In this document: piece by piece, positions 30,186 through 41,001 of the stretch
How positions within the stretch are numbered: the first letter of the stretch is position 1
Layout: the number at the start of each line of letters is the position of its first letter
Source of the DNA: Meira nashicola
Taxonomy: Eukaryota > Basidiomycota > Exobasidiomycetes > Exobasidiales > Brachybasidiaceae
Direction of reading: 5' to 3'
Assembly: GCA_001600355.1 (NCBI GenBank)
Contig: BCJU01000002.1
Coordinates: 1,054,001 to 1,118,000, forward strand
DNA length: 64,000 nucleotides
The notes under the pieces: model-generated
What the model saw: the letters and a program-made list of their open reading frames with translations, nothing else
Database searches by the model: none
Told to the model about the DNA's origin: nothing
Made by a program: the position numbers and the translations under genes

Positions 30186-30421
30186 TCTCAGAGAATACTT
30201 TTTGACTGATCTTAGATCACTTGGCGGAAGAATTGGATGTGGATTGAAGAAAGAGTAGAATTTGTTAAACCGTGACAGTATTCAATTAACGAGGCTGAGT
30301 GAATGTAGTCTATGTACAAAAAATTAGGGTATTGACCAGGCTCGCAATGTACAGGCCAAAGCTGTGTGTTTGCGCACGCACGCACACAGCGCTGAAGTGA
30401 AACGCGTTTTGCTCCTTGCCG

Positions 30422-33400
30422 TTAGTTGTTTTGCCTTTCTTCAAATTCCACAGCACGACGATATAATTCATCTTCCACAAATGGACAGCCTCCTAATTTG
30501 GCCATAGGAGGATTACGAACTTTTTTGTGACAAGTGTTTGCGTGCTTCCAAAAGTAGATCTCTGGCACGTTCACCATTCCTTCACGTTCAGATTCAATAT
30601 TGACAAATTTTTCACAAGCGTGGCACTTTCCTTGTAACATCCATTCTTTTCTTTTTCCGTTCAAAGAACGACTTCCCTCCACCATCTGGTATGCAATTGG
30701 TGGATCCATTGGTAGAAGAGTGTTGTGAGAAATGCCATGTTGGTTCGTCAGATGATAATTGTACTGCGAATGTTTTGTATTGAGCCAGATCGTATGTCCT
30801 TCCTCAAAGCAAATTGGACAGACTCCTTCCTTAGTTGGTCCCGTACCTCTTGTGTAACGAGGTGTGTACAAATCGAACAAAGATTCAGGCTCATTGAAAG
30901 TTGCAGAGACCTTCTTCAATCCTCTTGTAGCCGCTTGTCGAAGGGTAATATCGTCAATTTTGCTAACATCTTCCATGCTCGTAACACCGAAAATTTCAGC
31001 TTGTGCTCTTTTATCCATTACAGAGGGAACGCGAAATTTGCGATAGAACATGGGAAAGGTTTCCAGCATGCTCATTCCGTTGAACTCCATAGGCACATCT
31101 GAAGAGAAGGAACGAATTCCTGTCTTTTCCAAGGAAGGACGATGAGGTCGGAAAGTGTTATCTGTTGAAAGCTGACTTCTCTCATTGCGTTCGCTTCCAA
31201 TGTCATAAGTCTTCTTCGGTGCTTGATAATGCTGATTAGAGAGTTTTTGAAATTGAACAGACTGATCTTTAGACTTCACATTTGCACGTCGAGCCGCACG
31301 CTTTGAACGACCTGTTGATAACGGCAAATGTTGAAAAGCAAGCCCATCTGCTCGACTATGACCAAGAGACATCAACACATTTGCACAGTCGATGCTCTCA
31401 TTATCGTCTTTCTCAACACTTAATCTGGCTTTTTTTGCTGTTGTCAAATTCTCTTTTTCATCGTCCGCGTCTGAATCAGGCATATAACTACGTTCATAGG
31501 ATACCCTGCTCGCAATTTCCTTCGTTGACTTTTTGGAAGACCTTTTGAGGATAATTGTGAGCTTTTTGGAGCGTGTTTGTAACTTCTTGCTGCCGAAAAC
31601 ATCGTCTTCATCCTCGTCCTCACTCGGATCTTGACAGTATGAAGAGCTGGAGGTAGAGGATGACAAGGGCGATGAACCTCCCAAGAAAGACCCATTTGTA
31701 TTTTTCTGGTTGTCATTCATGTGCATCAAATCTAGTTTTCTTTTCTGCGCATTGAAAGGCTCGCTGATATTTGAGACCTGTGAAGAAGGACTTTGACTGC
31801 TTGAGCGAGAAAACGAAGATTGAACAGCATTAATGTGCATCATCTTTGAAAGACCTCCGTGCCCAGAACTAGGATAATCTGGAACTGGAAAGCTTTGATC
31901 TGCCAATCTATGATACCCTGGAAGGGAATAACGACTATGATGCTGTGGTGGAGTGCCTAATGGTGACGGGAAAGGCGCACCATGGAAAGACTCGATAAAA
32001 GCGTACCTCTGACTGCGTGAAGTGGAGGGTGTTTGTGATACGGAGAGCATTGAATCATCTCCTAAACGTGAATGCTGTTGGATTTCAAGGGTCAGAAAGG
32101 TATAAGTAAGAATTCTTCATCAAAATGACACGGCGAAAAAGCGGATTTGTCTTCCGGTGTATCATCATGTAAAAACTTGGATGAATGCACTCAAAGGACA
32201 AACCGCTGAGGTCAGGTGAAGCAAGCATTATACCTGGATTCGACGGAATGCACTGACTGCAATCAGAGAAAAGTTTCTGTTTGGTACAGTGCAATACTTC
32301 TTTGGCGCATGAAGGTGCGGTAAAGACCGCCTCTAATTGACGTGCAAAACTCAATATGCGTGAAGGCTGTTTTACTCACCAAACTCGGTGTCATATAAGT
32401 GGAAAGGAATTGACCCATTTTTGAGACCCGCTTTGGAGTGATTGTTTGGCTATCGGCATGATCAAAGGAATGCCAAGATTGAGATTGAGTCTCGGTCATT
32501 GAGTAGGAATGATCGTGGGTGGAGGGAAAAACGTTGGAGGAGCCATCGACGAAGTCCTTTTGAATGTTTTCGATGAAGTTGCTGACAGAAGGTGTTTGCG
32601 TACTTCCAAACGCCTGCTGGGAGGCATCGGGAGAAAAGAAAGTGTCATTTGTTGGCTGTGAAGAAAATTGTCCCTGCGACAATGTTTCCAATTGGAGTAG
32701 CAAGGGATCTGTCACAGAGTTATTGAACTGATTTGAAATCGAAGAAACAGTAGTCAATTCTTCGCTGCACGGAACATGGTGTTTGTCATCGAGACGTGCT
32801 AAATGCTCATATCTCGGATTCGGACCATACACCGGGTCTACGCCCAATTCACTCGGTGTACTTTGTGCAAATTGAAAAGTATTTGCGCTTTGTTTCATTG
32901 ATAAATTGTTGTTATTCTCCGGAGCGAAAACTTGAATTTGCGCCAATTGCTGAAAGAAAGAATTTTCCTCGATCCGGTCATTAGCGGCTGTAACATTATT
33001 GCAATTAGACAAGATTTTGTTGCAAGCAAGATCTTTGTTGAATGCGCCAATCGGATAATCGAAGAGCGCTGGAAAATTGGGCTGTGGGAGATAGGCTTTA
33101 TATCCCAATTCCATTTGTTTTCCTTCGTTGACATGTTGACCGATCTGAGGTTTGGCATTGAGTTGCATCCCATCATTTGAAGTTTTGCTCAAAAATCCTC
33201 CGAAAGAATCCAAAGAAGTCGAATTTTCATGCTCGTCTTGAAAGTGGTCCGGGCCCGGAGCGCAATCAGTTTTCAAATTTTCAGCCTGTATCAATGAGAC
33301 AAAGTCAGAATTCTGAAATGAATGCGAGTGAGCTTTACCGCCTTGCCCGTAAGGAGCGTTATTCTCTCGGGCGTTGGCGTACATTGATGCACTTGTCATA

Positions 33401-34181
33401 TTATCAAAATCATTGAATGCTTGCAGAGTGTCGCAACCGTTTAAAGTTGAGTCTTGATCAACTCTCATCACCGAACTTGATCCCGGGTTCGTTGCAAAAA
33501 AGGTTTGAAAGCCATTGTTCCGACCCGATGAGGGTGTGGCTAGTAAATAGGGATGCGCTTCCTCGCAAGAGTGATCACTTTTTTGCTCATATTGACTACT
33601 GAAATTATCTTGCTGTTTGCTTGACGTTTTGCGTTCGCTGAAATGCAGAAAGGGAAAAGGTAACAAGAGAGGTATTTGTCAGCTTCCCTACCGTACTTTG
33701 AATGCAGTATGCCTAGCATCCAGGCATACTGCATACATAAAAATCACCGGTGGTAATAAACCAATAAATAAAGTATGAAATACATAAATAATAAAAGTTG
33801 CGCAACAATATAAAACACATCGAATTCATCTTTGATAAATAAAACTTAAAAAATAAATAACCGGTTCATAATTATGTTTGCATTTTGCAGCTTGGGTCTT
33901 ACCAATAATTTTCCTTCCTGTTGTAGTCTTCAGCGCCCGAATGACTGTTTCTTTCTGGAGTGGTCGTCATTTGATTAAGATATTGGTGTTCGTCACACTG
34001 TCTCGAGATTGGAGTGGAGGATTCAATATGACGAAAAGGTCCTCAGTGATCTTGTTCGAATATATGCACTGCGCCTTTTATGTCTCTGAATACATACCTC
34101 AAACATCCTGACAATGTCGTCCGCTTGTTGAAAGCCAAGTTTATCCAGAAATGCGTTTTGCATACTAACACTTCCGTCCAT
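30422..34181 (-). CDS. Rua1-type transcription regulator, five-exon model
   Basis: The C-terminal ~150 residues match the Rua1 C-terminal domain: LYTPRYTRGTGPTKEGVCPI, a zinc-finger-like unit (CPIC ... HSQYNYHLTNQHGIS), MDPPIAYQMV, then CHACEKFV ... YFWKHANTCHKK. Rua1 in Ustilago maydis activates ustilagic acid genes. I join five exons in coding order: 34181-34098, 33997-33903, 33637-32380, 32332-32234 and 32074-30422. Introns of 100, 265, 47 and 159 bases all begin GT and end AG and all keep frame, giving 1062 residues. The N-terminal half is Asn/Gln/Ser-rich, like an activation region. A GTAAGT at 34311-34306 with an acceptor at 34183 suggests an additional 5' UTR intron. No glycolipid cluster lies nearby, so the target is unknown. 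Exon 4 is the least certain join. Confidence 0.68.
33702..33734. repeat. Perfect 13-base inverted repeat within an intron
   Basis: Arms at 33702-33714 (ATGCAGTATGCCT) and 33722-33734 (AGGCATACTGCAT) are exact reverse complements around a 7-base loop. They lie in the 265-base intron 2 of the Rua1-type gene model. Confidence 0.85.
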
Positions 34182-34403
34182 ACTGCTCAAAATTTAAGTT
34201 TTGATCAGGTCAGTGATGAATAAATGCTGTAATGAGCTGAATGTATGCAGTTTTTTTTTGGAATGTATGCATTGATGCGTAATCGGAATTTTCTATTTGC
34301 CTGTCACTTACCAAGGTTGAAAGATTAGAGCTACTAGAGAGCAATTTCTGTCGGATCTTTGGAAGTGTTAGTGATGATGGGAAGAGTGAAGATGTAGTAG
34401 TAA

Positions 34404-34685
34404 TCAGAAGTTCTTGAGTTTGCCTTGCACGAGAAATTCACTTTTTCGAACTGCGGGCGGCGTCGATTTCACGGCCAGAAGAAGCGGACATTGACCAGAA
34501 GAGCATGGGTCATATTGCGTCGGAGTACCACCACACAGTAAGGGTAGGCACTTCAAGAGTGTGTTCGGTATGACTCGTCCACATGACTGCGCCGCGTTCA
34601 CTTTGGTCCGAATAAACAGATTCGCGTTCACACAAGCGAGCACACACATTGCAAAAGTCGAGCAAAACACAGAATTGACATCCAT
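34404..34685 (-). CDS. Candidate small secreted cysteine-containing protein
   Basis: A 93-residue open frame starts MDVNSVFCSTFAMCVLACVN, a hydrophobic N-terminus that reads as a signal peptide (likely cut near residue 21). The next ~50 residues contain five cysteines (QSCG, LKCLPLLCGG, DPCSSGQCP), and the tail is basic. It lies between the Rua1-type gene and the LURP-one gene on the same strand. No family is recognised. It may be a chance frame, since no intron or codon evidence supports it, but the signal peptide and clustered cysteines are unlike most shadow frames here. Confidence 0.4.
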   Translation of the reverse strand: MDVNSVFCSTFAMCVLACVNANLFIRTKVNAAQSCGRVIPNTLLKCLPLLCGGTPTQYDPCSSGQCPLLLAVKSTPPAVRKSEFLVQGKLKNF

Positions 34686-34852
34686 CTTCGATCAAAATAA
34701 TTCATTATAGAGGGCAATTAGACAAAAGTAAAATAGGAATGGTACGTAAGTTTAACAGAATACAGCGAGAAAGAGCTAAATTTGAGTAGTAAAACAAGAA
34801 ATTTGAAGACGAAGGACTTGAGAATTATACAAACGAATCGAGCCAAGGCGAT

Positions 34853-35683
34853 CTACCTGTGCAAACCTGGAACGCGAGACATACGTTCATCGATACAAAT
34901 ACAGATGGCAACCATCAAAGCTGTATCAACATGTCCGGTGATGGAGAGAGTATAGTTGTGAGTGTTGAAGGGGTACTTGTACATAGTCGCAACGTCGCGA
35001 TTAATACGGGCAATCGTTTGACCGTGGGAATCCATCAAACGGGAAGCAGCTGCATACATGTCTGCTCCCAATGTTAATTTCGTTTGCTCACCTGCTCCAG
35101 CAGTGTTAAGGAATTGAATACCCAATCCACCTGCAGGTCCATCACGTCCACTGCAAGTAAAGATTGTACGTTGTGTCATTGGATCCACTCCGATATAAGC
35201 ATCCCGTAGGAATGGTAGTCCTTTCCTTCGGATTTGGAAGAGGAAATTACCTTGAAAGTCAAAAACGTTCTTCTTATCTGCGACACTATAAAGTTGATTC
35301 TTTATAGTGAACAACGTTTGGCCGGTTGCATTATCGACAACGGTGAAATGATCACGATGTTTTGAAGTGGATGGATCTCTCATTGTGAGAACGACTTCGT
35401 CGGAATGTTGTGCATATGTTCGATAAATACCCAAAGGTTCAGCTCTCGGCATCAAATCTTCATAGCCCATTGGAGCATATCCGTTTCCGAAACCTGCATT
35501 GGATCCTACACCGGCTTGTAAGATACCACCATTAGAAGGCACGAACCAACCTCCGTCGCTAGTTCCCCAAAATCCATTATTGCCTCCCCAAAATCCAGTT
35601 CCGCCTGATTGATGCATATTACGATTGGTTGCCATCAAAGATGGATTAGCACCAGGCATTAAGCTGCCAGCCATAAAATTCAT
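34853..35683 (-). CDS. LURP-one-related / Tubby C-terminal-like protein
   Basis: From the ATG at 35683 the product is 276 residues. A Gly/Asn/Trp-rich N-terminal region (GGTGFWGGNNGFWGTSDGGW) is followed by a LURP-one/scramblase-like beta-barrel from about residue 80: VVLTMRDPS, HFTVVDNATGQTLFTIKNQ, FLFQIRRKGLPFLRDAYIG and a closing helix HVDTALMVAICICIDE. The family shares the Tubby C-terminal fold and may bind phosphoinositides; its function in fungi is not established. The frame is open 49 codons further upstream, but that stretch resembles a CA-rich leader, so I prefer this start. The C-terminus after the last helix is short. Confidence 0.75.
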   Translation of the reverse strand: MNFMAGSLMPGANPSLMATNRNMHQSGGTGFWGGNNGFWGTSDGGWFVPSNGGILQAGVGSNAGFGNGYAPMGYEDLMPRAEPLGIYRTYAQHSDEVVLTMRDPSTSKHRDHFTVVDNATGQTLFTIKNQLYSVADKKNVFDFQGNFLFQIRRKGLPFLRDAYIGVDPMTQRTIFTCSGRDGPAGGLGIQFLNTAGAGEQTKLTLGADMYAAASRLMDSHGQTIARINRDVATMYKYPFNTHNYTLSITGHVDTALMVAICICIDERMSRVPGLHR

Positions 35684-36598
35684 GTTGAGATATGATTTTC
35701 TTGTGGAATGTTGTAGGTGATGGAAGTAGGTGATATTGTTGTGGAGTTGAGGCAACAAGTGCTGTTTATTTGTAGCAGAGCATCCAGTCTTAACGATATC
35801 CCTTTTGGGCTGAGAAGGTTTGCTCAGCATACAATAAAAAATTCAATCACCGAGCGTTACTATGGTACTGAGATCGGGTCGAGGAAGAGCTAAATATTGC
35901 ATCTTACCCACACCTTACACAGTTATGACGATCTTTAGTGGAGGCAGAAAGAGTGTTTTGTTTAATAATTATTTGTACGAATGCAGATATGCATGCACAA
36001 TAGCAAGCAAACAAACTTTTTCCTACTCAAAATAAAAATTTAAGCAGTGTTATTCATGCAAGGTCCCTGCCAAAGTGGCTTTGTTGAGGCATAAATGAGA
36101 TTAAGAATGAGGTCATTGATGATTTATAGAAAAGATTTTGTCGTTTTGTACTGTGACTGATTTGAACCACATTACCCTTCTTTAGTGTCTTGTTAGCGTA
36201 TATTTTTATCGATGACCATATCTTTTTTAACGCTAACAGCGTCATTTTTGCCCAAAAAGGCAAGTGGTCCAAGCTCTATGCCCGGCATTCTCAATTACCG
36301 TAGCAAAAATGGATTAGAAATTGTATTTTGCTATTCGTTCATCATTTTTTCTTGACGGATCCGTATAAGATGTTGGATAAGCATATTATAGCTACAGCCG
36401 GAAGAATAACAGAGAGGATGATATAAGCAAATTGAAAGAGCTCGATTACATAATCAGAGAACTAGTGCAAAGGATATCTACAGGCTCTGCGCCTGCGCAC
36501 GGCGCATTTGCGCTCGAGTCATTTTGCTGTAGGAAGAATTGAATTATTCTCCGAAGAAGAAATCACCTTCACACCTACACCATCTTACCCAAGTCAAA
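35684..36598. promoter_or_regulatory. Divergent spacer of LURP-one gene and LYS1
   Basis: About 0.9 kb. The LYS1 side has a GC-rich stretch (36487-36511) with TGCGCCTGCGCACGGCGCA, followed by a CA/CT-rich leader to the ATG. No gene of note. Confidence 0.5.
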
Positions 36599-37783
36599 AT
36601 GTCAGACAGCACACAATACAAGCAACCTTTGTATCTCCGTTGTGAGATGAAGAAGAATGAACATCGTGCTGCTCTTACACCAACAACGGCAAAAAAGTTA
36701 ATCGATGCAGGCTTTGAAATCACAGTTGAACGTGATCCTCAAAGAATCTTTGATGATGAAGAATACGAACGTGTAGGATGCACATTGGCACCTCATAATA
36801 CGTGGGAATCTTTACCGCCAAACGTTCCAGTTATCGGTTTGAAAGAATTACCTGCACCTGGACCTCCAATTCGTGCAACACATATCCAATTCGCCCATTG
36901 CTTCAAAAAACAAGCAGGATGGGTAGATGTCATCTCCCGTTTCAAGCAAGGAAATGGTAAATTATATGATTTGGAATTCTTGGAAGATGCAAGTGGAAGA
37001 AGGGTGGCCGCTTTTGGTTGGCATGCAGGTTTTGCAGGTGCTGCTTTGGGCCTATTATCTTTGGCCGAACAAGTACAAGGCAAGACATTAGGTCGTCAAA
37101 CTAGATACCCAAACGAGAATGAATTAATCGATCATGCAAAGAAGCAAATTGAAATCGTCAAAAAGTCTCGTCCAGATAACCGCGTAAGAGCCTTGGTCGT
37201 AGGCGCTTTGGGCCGTTGTGGCCGCGGTGCTATCAATTTCTTGGAACGTGCAGGTGTTCAATCTGATGATATTGTTCGTTGGGATATCCAGGAAACAAGT
37301 GCAAAGTCTGGTCCATACCAAGAAATGCTCGATGTTGATATCTTTGTCAATTGTATTTACCTCAACAAAAAGATTCCACCTTTCCTATCAAAGGACTTTA
37401 TTGAACAAGCTGGCGAAAAACGTCGTTTGGGCTGTGTTGTAGACGTTAGCTGTGACACTACAAACCCAAACAATCCATTGCCAATCTACGACATCAATAC
37501 TACCTTCGATGAACCAACGGTTGCCGTTCCTCTCAAGTCCGGTCTTCCATCTTTGACGGTTATCTCGATAGACCACTTGCCAACTTTGCTTCCTCGTGAA
37601 GCATCAGAAGGCTTCTCGGAAGATCTTTTGCCATCGCTTATGCAGTTGCCATACGTTTTGCCAGGAAACCCAAAGACAAAGGAAGAAGGTGCCGGTAAGG
37701 AAGAAGGTAAAGGTGCAGTTTGGACACGGGCAGAGCAACTTTATCGTCATCATTTAGCAGAAGCCGAAAAGGAAGGAGCATGA
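36599..37783 (+). CDS. LYS1: Saccharopine dehydrogenase (NAD+, L-lysine-forming)
   Basis: The 394-residue enzyme catalyses the last step of the fungal alpha-aminoadipate pathway, saccharopine + NAD+ to lysine + 2-oxoglutarate. The N-terminal PLYLRCEMKKNEHRAALTP binds substrate. The catalytic pair K82 (IGLKELP) and H100 (IQFAHCFKKQAGW) matches yeast Lys77 and His96. A Rossmann segment (RALVVGALGRCGRGAINFLE) lies near the middle. The frame is open 20 codons upstream, but the ATG at 36599 gives the usual N-terminus. A slightly extended Lys/Glu/Gly-rich tail follows the core. It is convergent with SGF73, 86 bases away. Confidence 0.95.
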   Translation: MSDSTQYKQPLYLRCEMKKNEHRAALTPTTAKKLIDAGFEITVERDPQRIFDDEEYERVGCTLAPHNTWESLPPNVPVIGLKELPAPGPPIRATHIQFAHCFKKQAGWVDVISRFKQGNGKLYDLEFLEDASGRRVAAFGWHAGFAGAALGLLSLAEQVQGKTLGRQTRYPNENELIDHAKKQIEIVKKSRPDNRVRALVVGALGRCGRGAINFLERAGVQSDDIVRWDIQETSAKSGPYQEMLDVDIFVNCIYLNKKIPPFLSKDFIEQAGEKRRLGCVVDVSCDTTNPNNPLPIYDINTTFDEPTVAVPLKSGLPSLTVISIDHLPTLLPREASEGFSEDLLPSLMQLPYVLPGNPKTKEEGAGKEEGKGAVWTRAEQLYRHHLAEAEKEGA

Positions 37784-37869
37784 GAATTGTTAAAATTACA
37801 TAATAGATGAAATAATAAAAATACATATACGCATGAGAGTTGTAGGAGATACAGGGTGATTGAAACTCC

Positions 37870-39209
37870 TTAAAGTGCTTGATCCATCATTACAGGATTC
37901 AGTGGTCTGCCGGTAGGATCGAGGGACATGCCTATCGGATGATTAGTAGCTGCGGCTGCAGTAGTCATAGCAGAAGCATCCACAGTGAAAGTTGGCACTT
38001 GCGGTTGATATGATGTGAATGAAGCAGCATGTGTTGCTTTTGCTGCACTTCGCAATCCTTCCCGAAGTAATTCTCTGCAACTGCGTAAGGTATGTGATCG
38101 ATGCGTATAAACGCCTGCGAAGCTACGTTGAGCAAGCGGCAAGATTCGTGTTCGTTCATTTTCAACAGCAGCACGAATTGCGCTGACCAATTCAGTGAAT
38201 TCGGTATCGACTTCTTCATCATTGAAGCCCAAAGTGTACATATCACTATTTGGATCTTCTTGTCTCTTTTGAGCAGCAACGGCAGAATTAACTTTGGATT
38301 GTTCCGCTTGTTCTGCATTACTCATTGGAACAGCTTGGCCATCAGGTCCTAATGTCATTCCAGCTCTTGCTAATTTCTTCTTCTTCTTTTCCAACAATTT
38401 ACGCTGTTTACGTTCTGCCGCTGCTGCTTTTGCTGCTGCTAATGCACGTTCCTTTTCTTCCAATTTGGCCACCAAAGCAGGATTATGAATTCGTTGCCAT
38501 TCAAGCAGTAGTTCGTCGTATGGCTTACATCGTCCAGGAACTGCACGTTTTGCACCCATTGAATGTGATTTGCAGGTTAGCGAACGTGAACATGGTAATC
38601 CTTTATCGTTAATCACACCGCATTGGGTATCAACATCCGGTTCACCTTTCTTTCGTGCTGCTAAAGAATGCTTCTTCAATCTTTTTGCTTCTTGTGCCTG
38701 TACTCTTGCCTTTTTACGTGCTTCAATCTCTAGTCTTTTCTCTGCTTTCTTACTCAATTTGCCAGATCTTTGTGCATCACTTCCACTTCCGCCCAAAGAA
38801 TGTTGAACTTGAGATAAAGATGAAGCGTCGGATGCATCTGAATCTCTTCTGCTTCGTAATGTTCGTACCTCCCCTTCGATTATACTTGGCGATAATCTTC
38901 CTTCGGTAATGTCACGAATCAACCGACAATTCTCTTGATGAAATCCTAAAGCATCTCTTAGGACAACTTTTCCACAATCTCCGCATTGAACAACTTCTAC
39001 ATCATCATCTAAACGTGAAGGACCGAAATCAGTCACATCGGCATCGTTCAAATGCCATCCAGGCGCATTAGAGTGTGAGCCAGAAGGATCAGGAGAAGCT
39101 ACAAGCAATCAAGAGGGTCAGAGAATATCACTTGAATACGATCAATTCTGTTTGGACACTTACGACTTCGTACGGATTCATATATATCCGCCCATGAGGG
39201 ATGTGACAT
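37870..39209 (-). CDS. SGF73: SAGA complex subunit Sgf73 / ataxin-7 (SCA7 domain), two exons
   Basis: Exon 1 is 39209-39164, a 46-base exon encoding [15 protein letters not shown]. Exon 2 is 39098-37870, after a 65-base GTAAGT...TTGTAG intron. The product is 424 residues. It has an N-terminal zinc finger ([20 protein letters not shown]) and an SCA7 domain with [20 protein letters not shown], then [19 protein letters not shown] charged coiled coil follows. Sgf73 anchors the deubiquitinase module of SAGA. Because the first exon is tiny, a gene call from the single frame would miss the conserved-looking N-terminal peptide. Confidence 0.9.
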
Positions 39210-39993
39210 GATTCTTGTCTATCTTGTTCTAAACAAAAACCCTTCCTTCTTCTCACCAGCAAAAAGGAAGAGCAAATGCTATTCTACCGGATGATGTAAT
39301 TGAATTGCTGATCTGATTGCAGATCGGAAAGAAGTGCTAAATGCATGCATCCAATATCAGTGGAAAGTCCCCGCGTTTAGACGTTTTTAGACTTTGCGGA
39401 ACTTTGATACACGGTCAAATCAATACTTCTACCGCGTACTCTTAATGGCGCGTACAAGGTGCTAGGCTGATATAATCTTGATAAGAGGAAAACACCGATA
39501 AAAATGGATCTTTAATCCGACACGTGATGTTCTATTCTAAGCTGGACGGGTGGGTACGTTCAGTACAATCACTCGCTTGTTGAGTGTATTGCCAACAATT
39601 TTTGAAAATGATGAAAAGAAAGTCTTTGTGTTGGACTCATTTTGAGTGACAAGTTACATGTTAATGCTTTTCCAAGAGGCGTACGTAAAACATTATACGT
39701 AGCCAGGGTCTCTCTGTTTACCACAACACTTAGGCGCCGGCGCTAATATTGTTGAGGCGCGCTCTCATTGGATGAGCTGGATTTTGGATTTTATAATAAA
39801 TTCATAGGTTTTGCCCTAAGAGCCAATGACAGCATAAGCGATCTGCCAGTGTGCGCCTGCGCGTAGGTGAAAAGCTTCTAAAGCCATATTGATCGAGGTT
39901 GAACATTCTTCAATTCTCACGCCACCATCAATCTATAAAGTCAATCAAAAAGCATACTTTGGCTACCCACAGTTGCCATCTCAATTAGTCATA
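39210..39993. promoter_or_regulatory. Divergent promoter of SGF73 and NDUFS8
   Basis: 784 bases. It holds CCAAT boxes at 39823-39827 (+) and 39771-39767 (-), the latter inside the small inverted repeat CTCATTGGATGAG (39764-39776). It also has an E-box CACGTG near 39520, a 10-base palindrome GCGCCGGCGC near 39733 and GTGCGCCTGCGCG near 39851. CCAAT is the site of the fungal HAP complex that drives respiratory genes, so control of NDUFS8 by HAP is a reasonable inference. Confidence 0.5.
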
Positions 39994-40815
39994 ATGGCTT
40001 CTATGGCAAGGAATAGCGGAAGGATGATGGTGAGGACAGCTTTGGCAAGGCAATACGCCAACGTTGGTCCAAGTTCAATGACAGTTCGTTCATTGATGAT
40101 GGGAAGATCTTTGGTTGGTGTCAGTGCCCCGTCATCCTCAACAATAACTCGAATGCTATCGACCACGTCAGCAAAGTCAGCACAACCAGTTACTGGACCT
40201 ACACAATTAAGTGAAGGACTACCAAAGACGACAATTTATTATCCTCCTTCGGATGCTCAAAGTGCTCAAGCAAGTAGCGCTTTGAACCCTGATGATATGA
40301 CACCTTATCCTGATTATTCCAAAGGACCATCTGCCATTCAAAAAGCAGCAAGTCTTTTCTTCTTTACCGAAATCTTTAGAGGAATGTGGATCATTTTGGA
40401 AAATTTCTTCCGTCCACCTTATACGATCATGTACCCATTCGAAAAAGGGCCTTTGAGCCCTAGATTCCGCGGTGAACATGCTTTACGTAGATACCCAACC
40501 GGAGAAGAAAGATGTATTGCATGCAAATTGTGCGAAGCTATTTGCCCTGCTCAAGCTATCACGATCGAATCTGAACCAAGAGAAGATGGAGCTCGTCGTA
40601 CAACACGTTATGATATCGATATGACAAAGTGCATCTACTGTGGTTACTGTCAAGAGGCTTGCCCTGTTGATGCAATCGTTGAAACACAAAATGCAGAATT
40701 CAGTACCGAATGGCGTGAGGAATTATTGTACAACAAGGAGAAGCTTTTGGCAAACGGTGATAAATATGAAGCAGAATATGCTTCCAACCTACAGCAAGAT
40801 CACTTGTACCGTTAA
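39994..40815 (+). CDS. NDUFS8: NADH:ubiquinone oxidoreductase subunit NDUFS8 (23 kDa, TYKY), complex I
   Basis: The 273-residue precursor has a Ser/Arg/Met-rich N-terminus with no acidic residues, a mitochondrial targeting sequence. The mature part carries two ferredoxin-type 4Fe-4S motifs: C174, C177, C180, C184 ([12 protein letters not shown]) and C213, C216, C219, C223 ([12 protein letters not shown]). These ligate clusters N6a and N6b in the peripheral arm of complex I. The frame is open 35 codons upstream, but the ATG at 39994 starts the better transit peptide. It is convergent with COX17. Presence of complex I fits a respiring basidiomycete. Confidence 0.95.
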   Translation: MASMARNSGRMMVRTALARQYANVGPSSMTVRSLMMGRSLVGVSAPSSSTITRMLSTTSAKSAQPVTGPTQLSEGLPKTTIYYPPSDAQSAQASSALNPDDMTPYPDYSKGPSAIQKAASLFFFTEIFRGMWIILENFFRPPYTIMYPFEKGPLSPRFRGEHALRRYPTGEERCIACKLCEAICPAQAITIESEPREDGARRTTRYDIDMTKCIYCGYCQEACPVDAIVETQNAEFSTEWREELLYNKEKLLANGDKYEAEYASNLQQDHLYR

Positions 40816-41001
40816 TTTCTTAATCTTTTTTCTAAATTGAATCATTAGTGATAAAAACTTAACATACAAAAAGTGGTGAATTGAATTGTGTGATGCTACA
40901 ATAAAATACAAGCGGATAATTTTAAGAAATGTCCGCGATAGACTAAAAGTGGCAAGCAATGCTGCTGAGAGAAATGCTAAAAGATGATGACTAAGGATCT
41001 A

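Noticed and set aside
32085..32354. 89-codon frame with several cysteines, considered as a separate small gene
   Set aside because: It overlaps the phase-consistent exon 4 and intron 4 of the Rua1-type gene in another frame.
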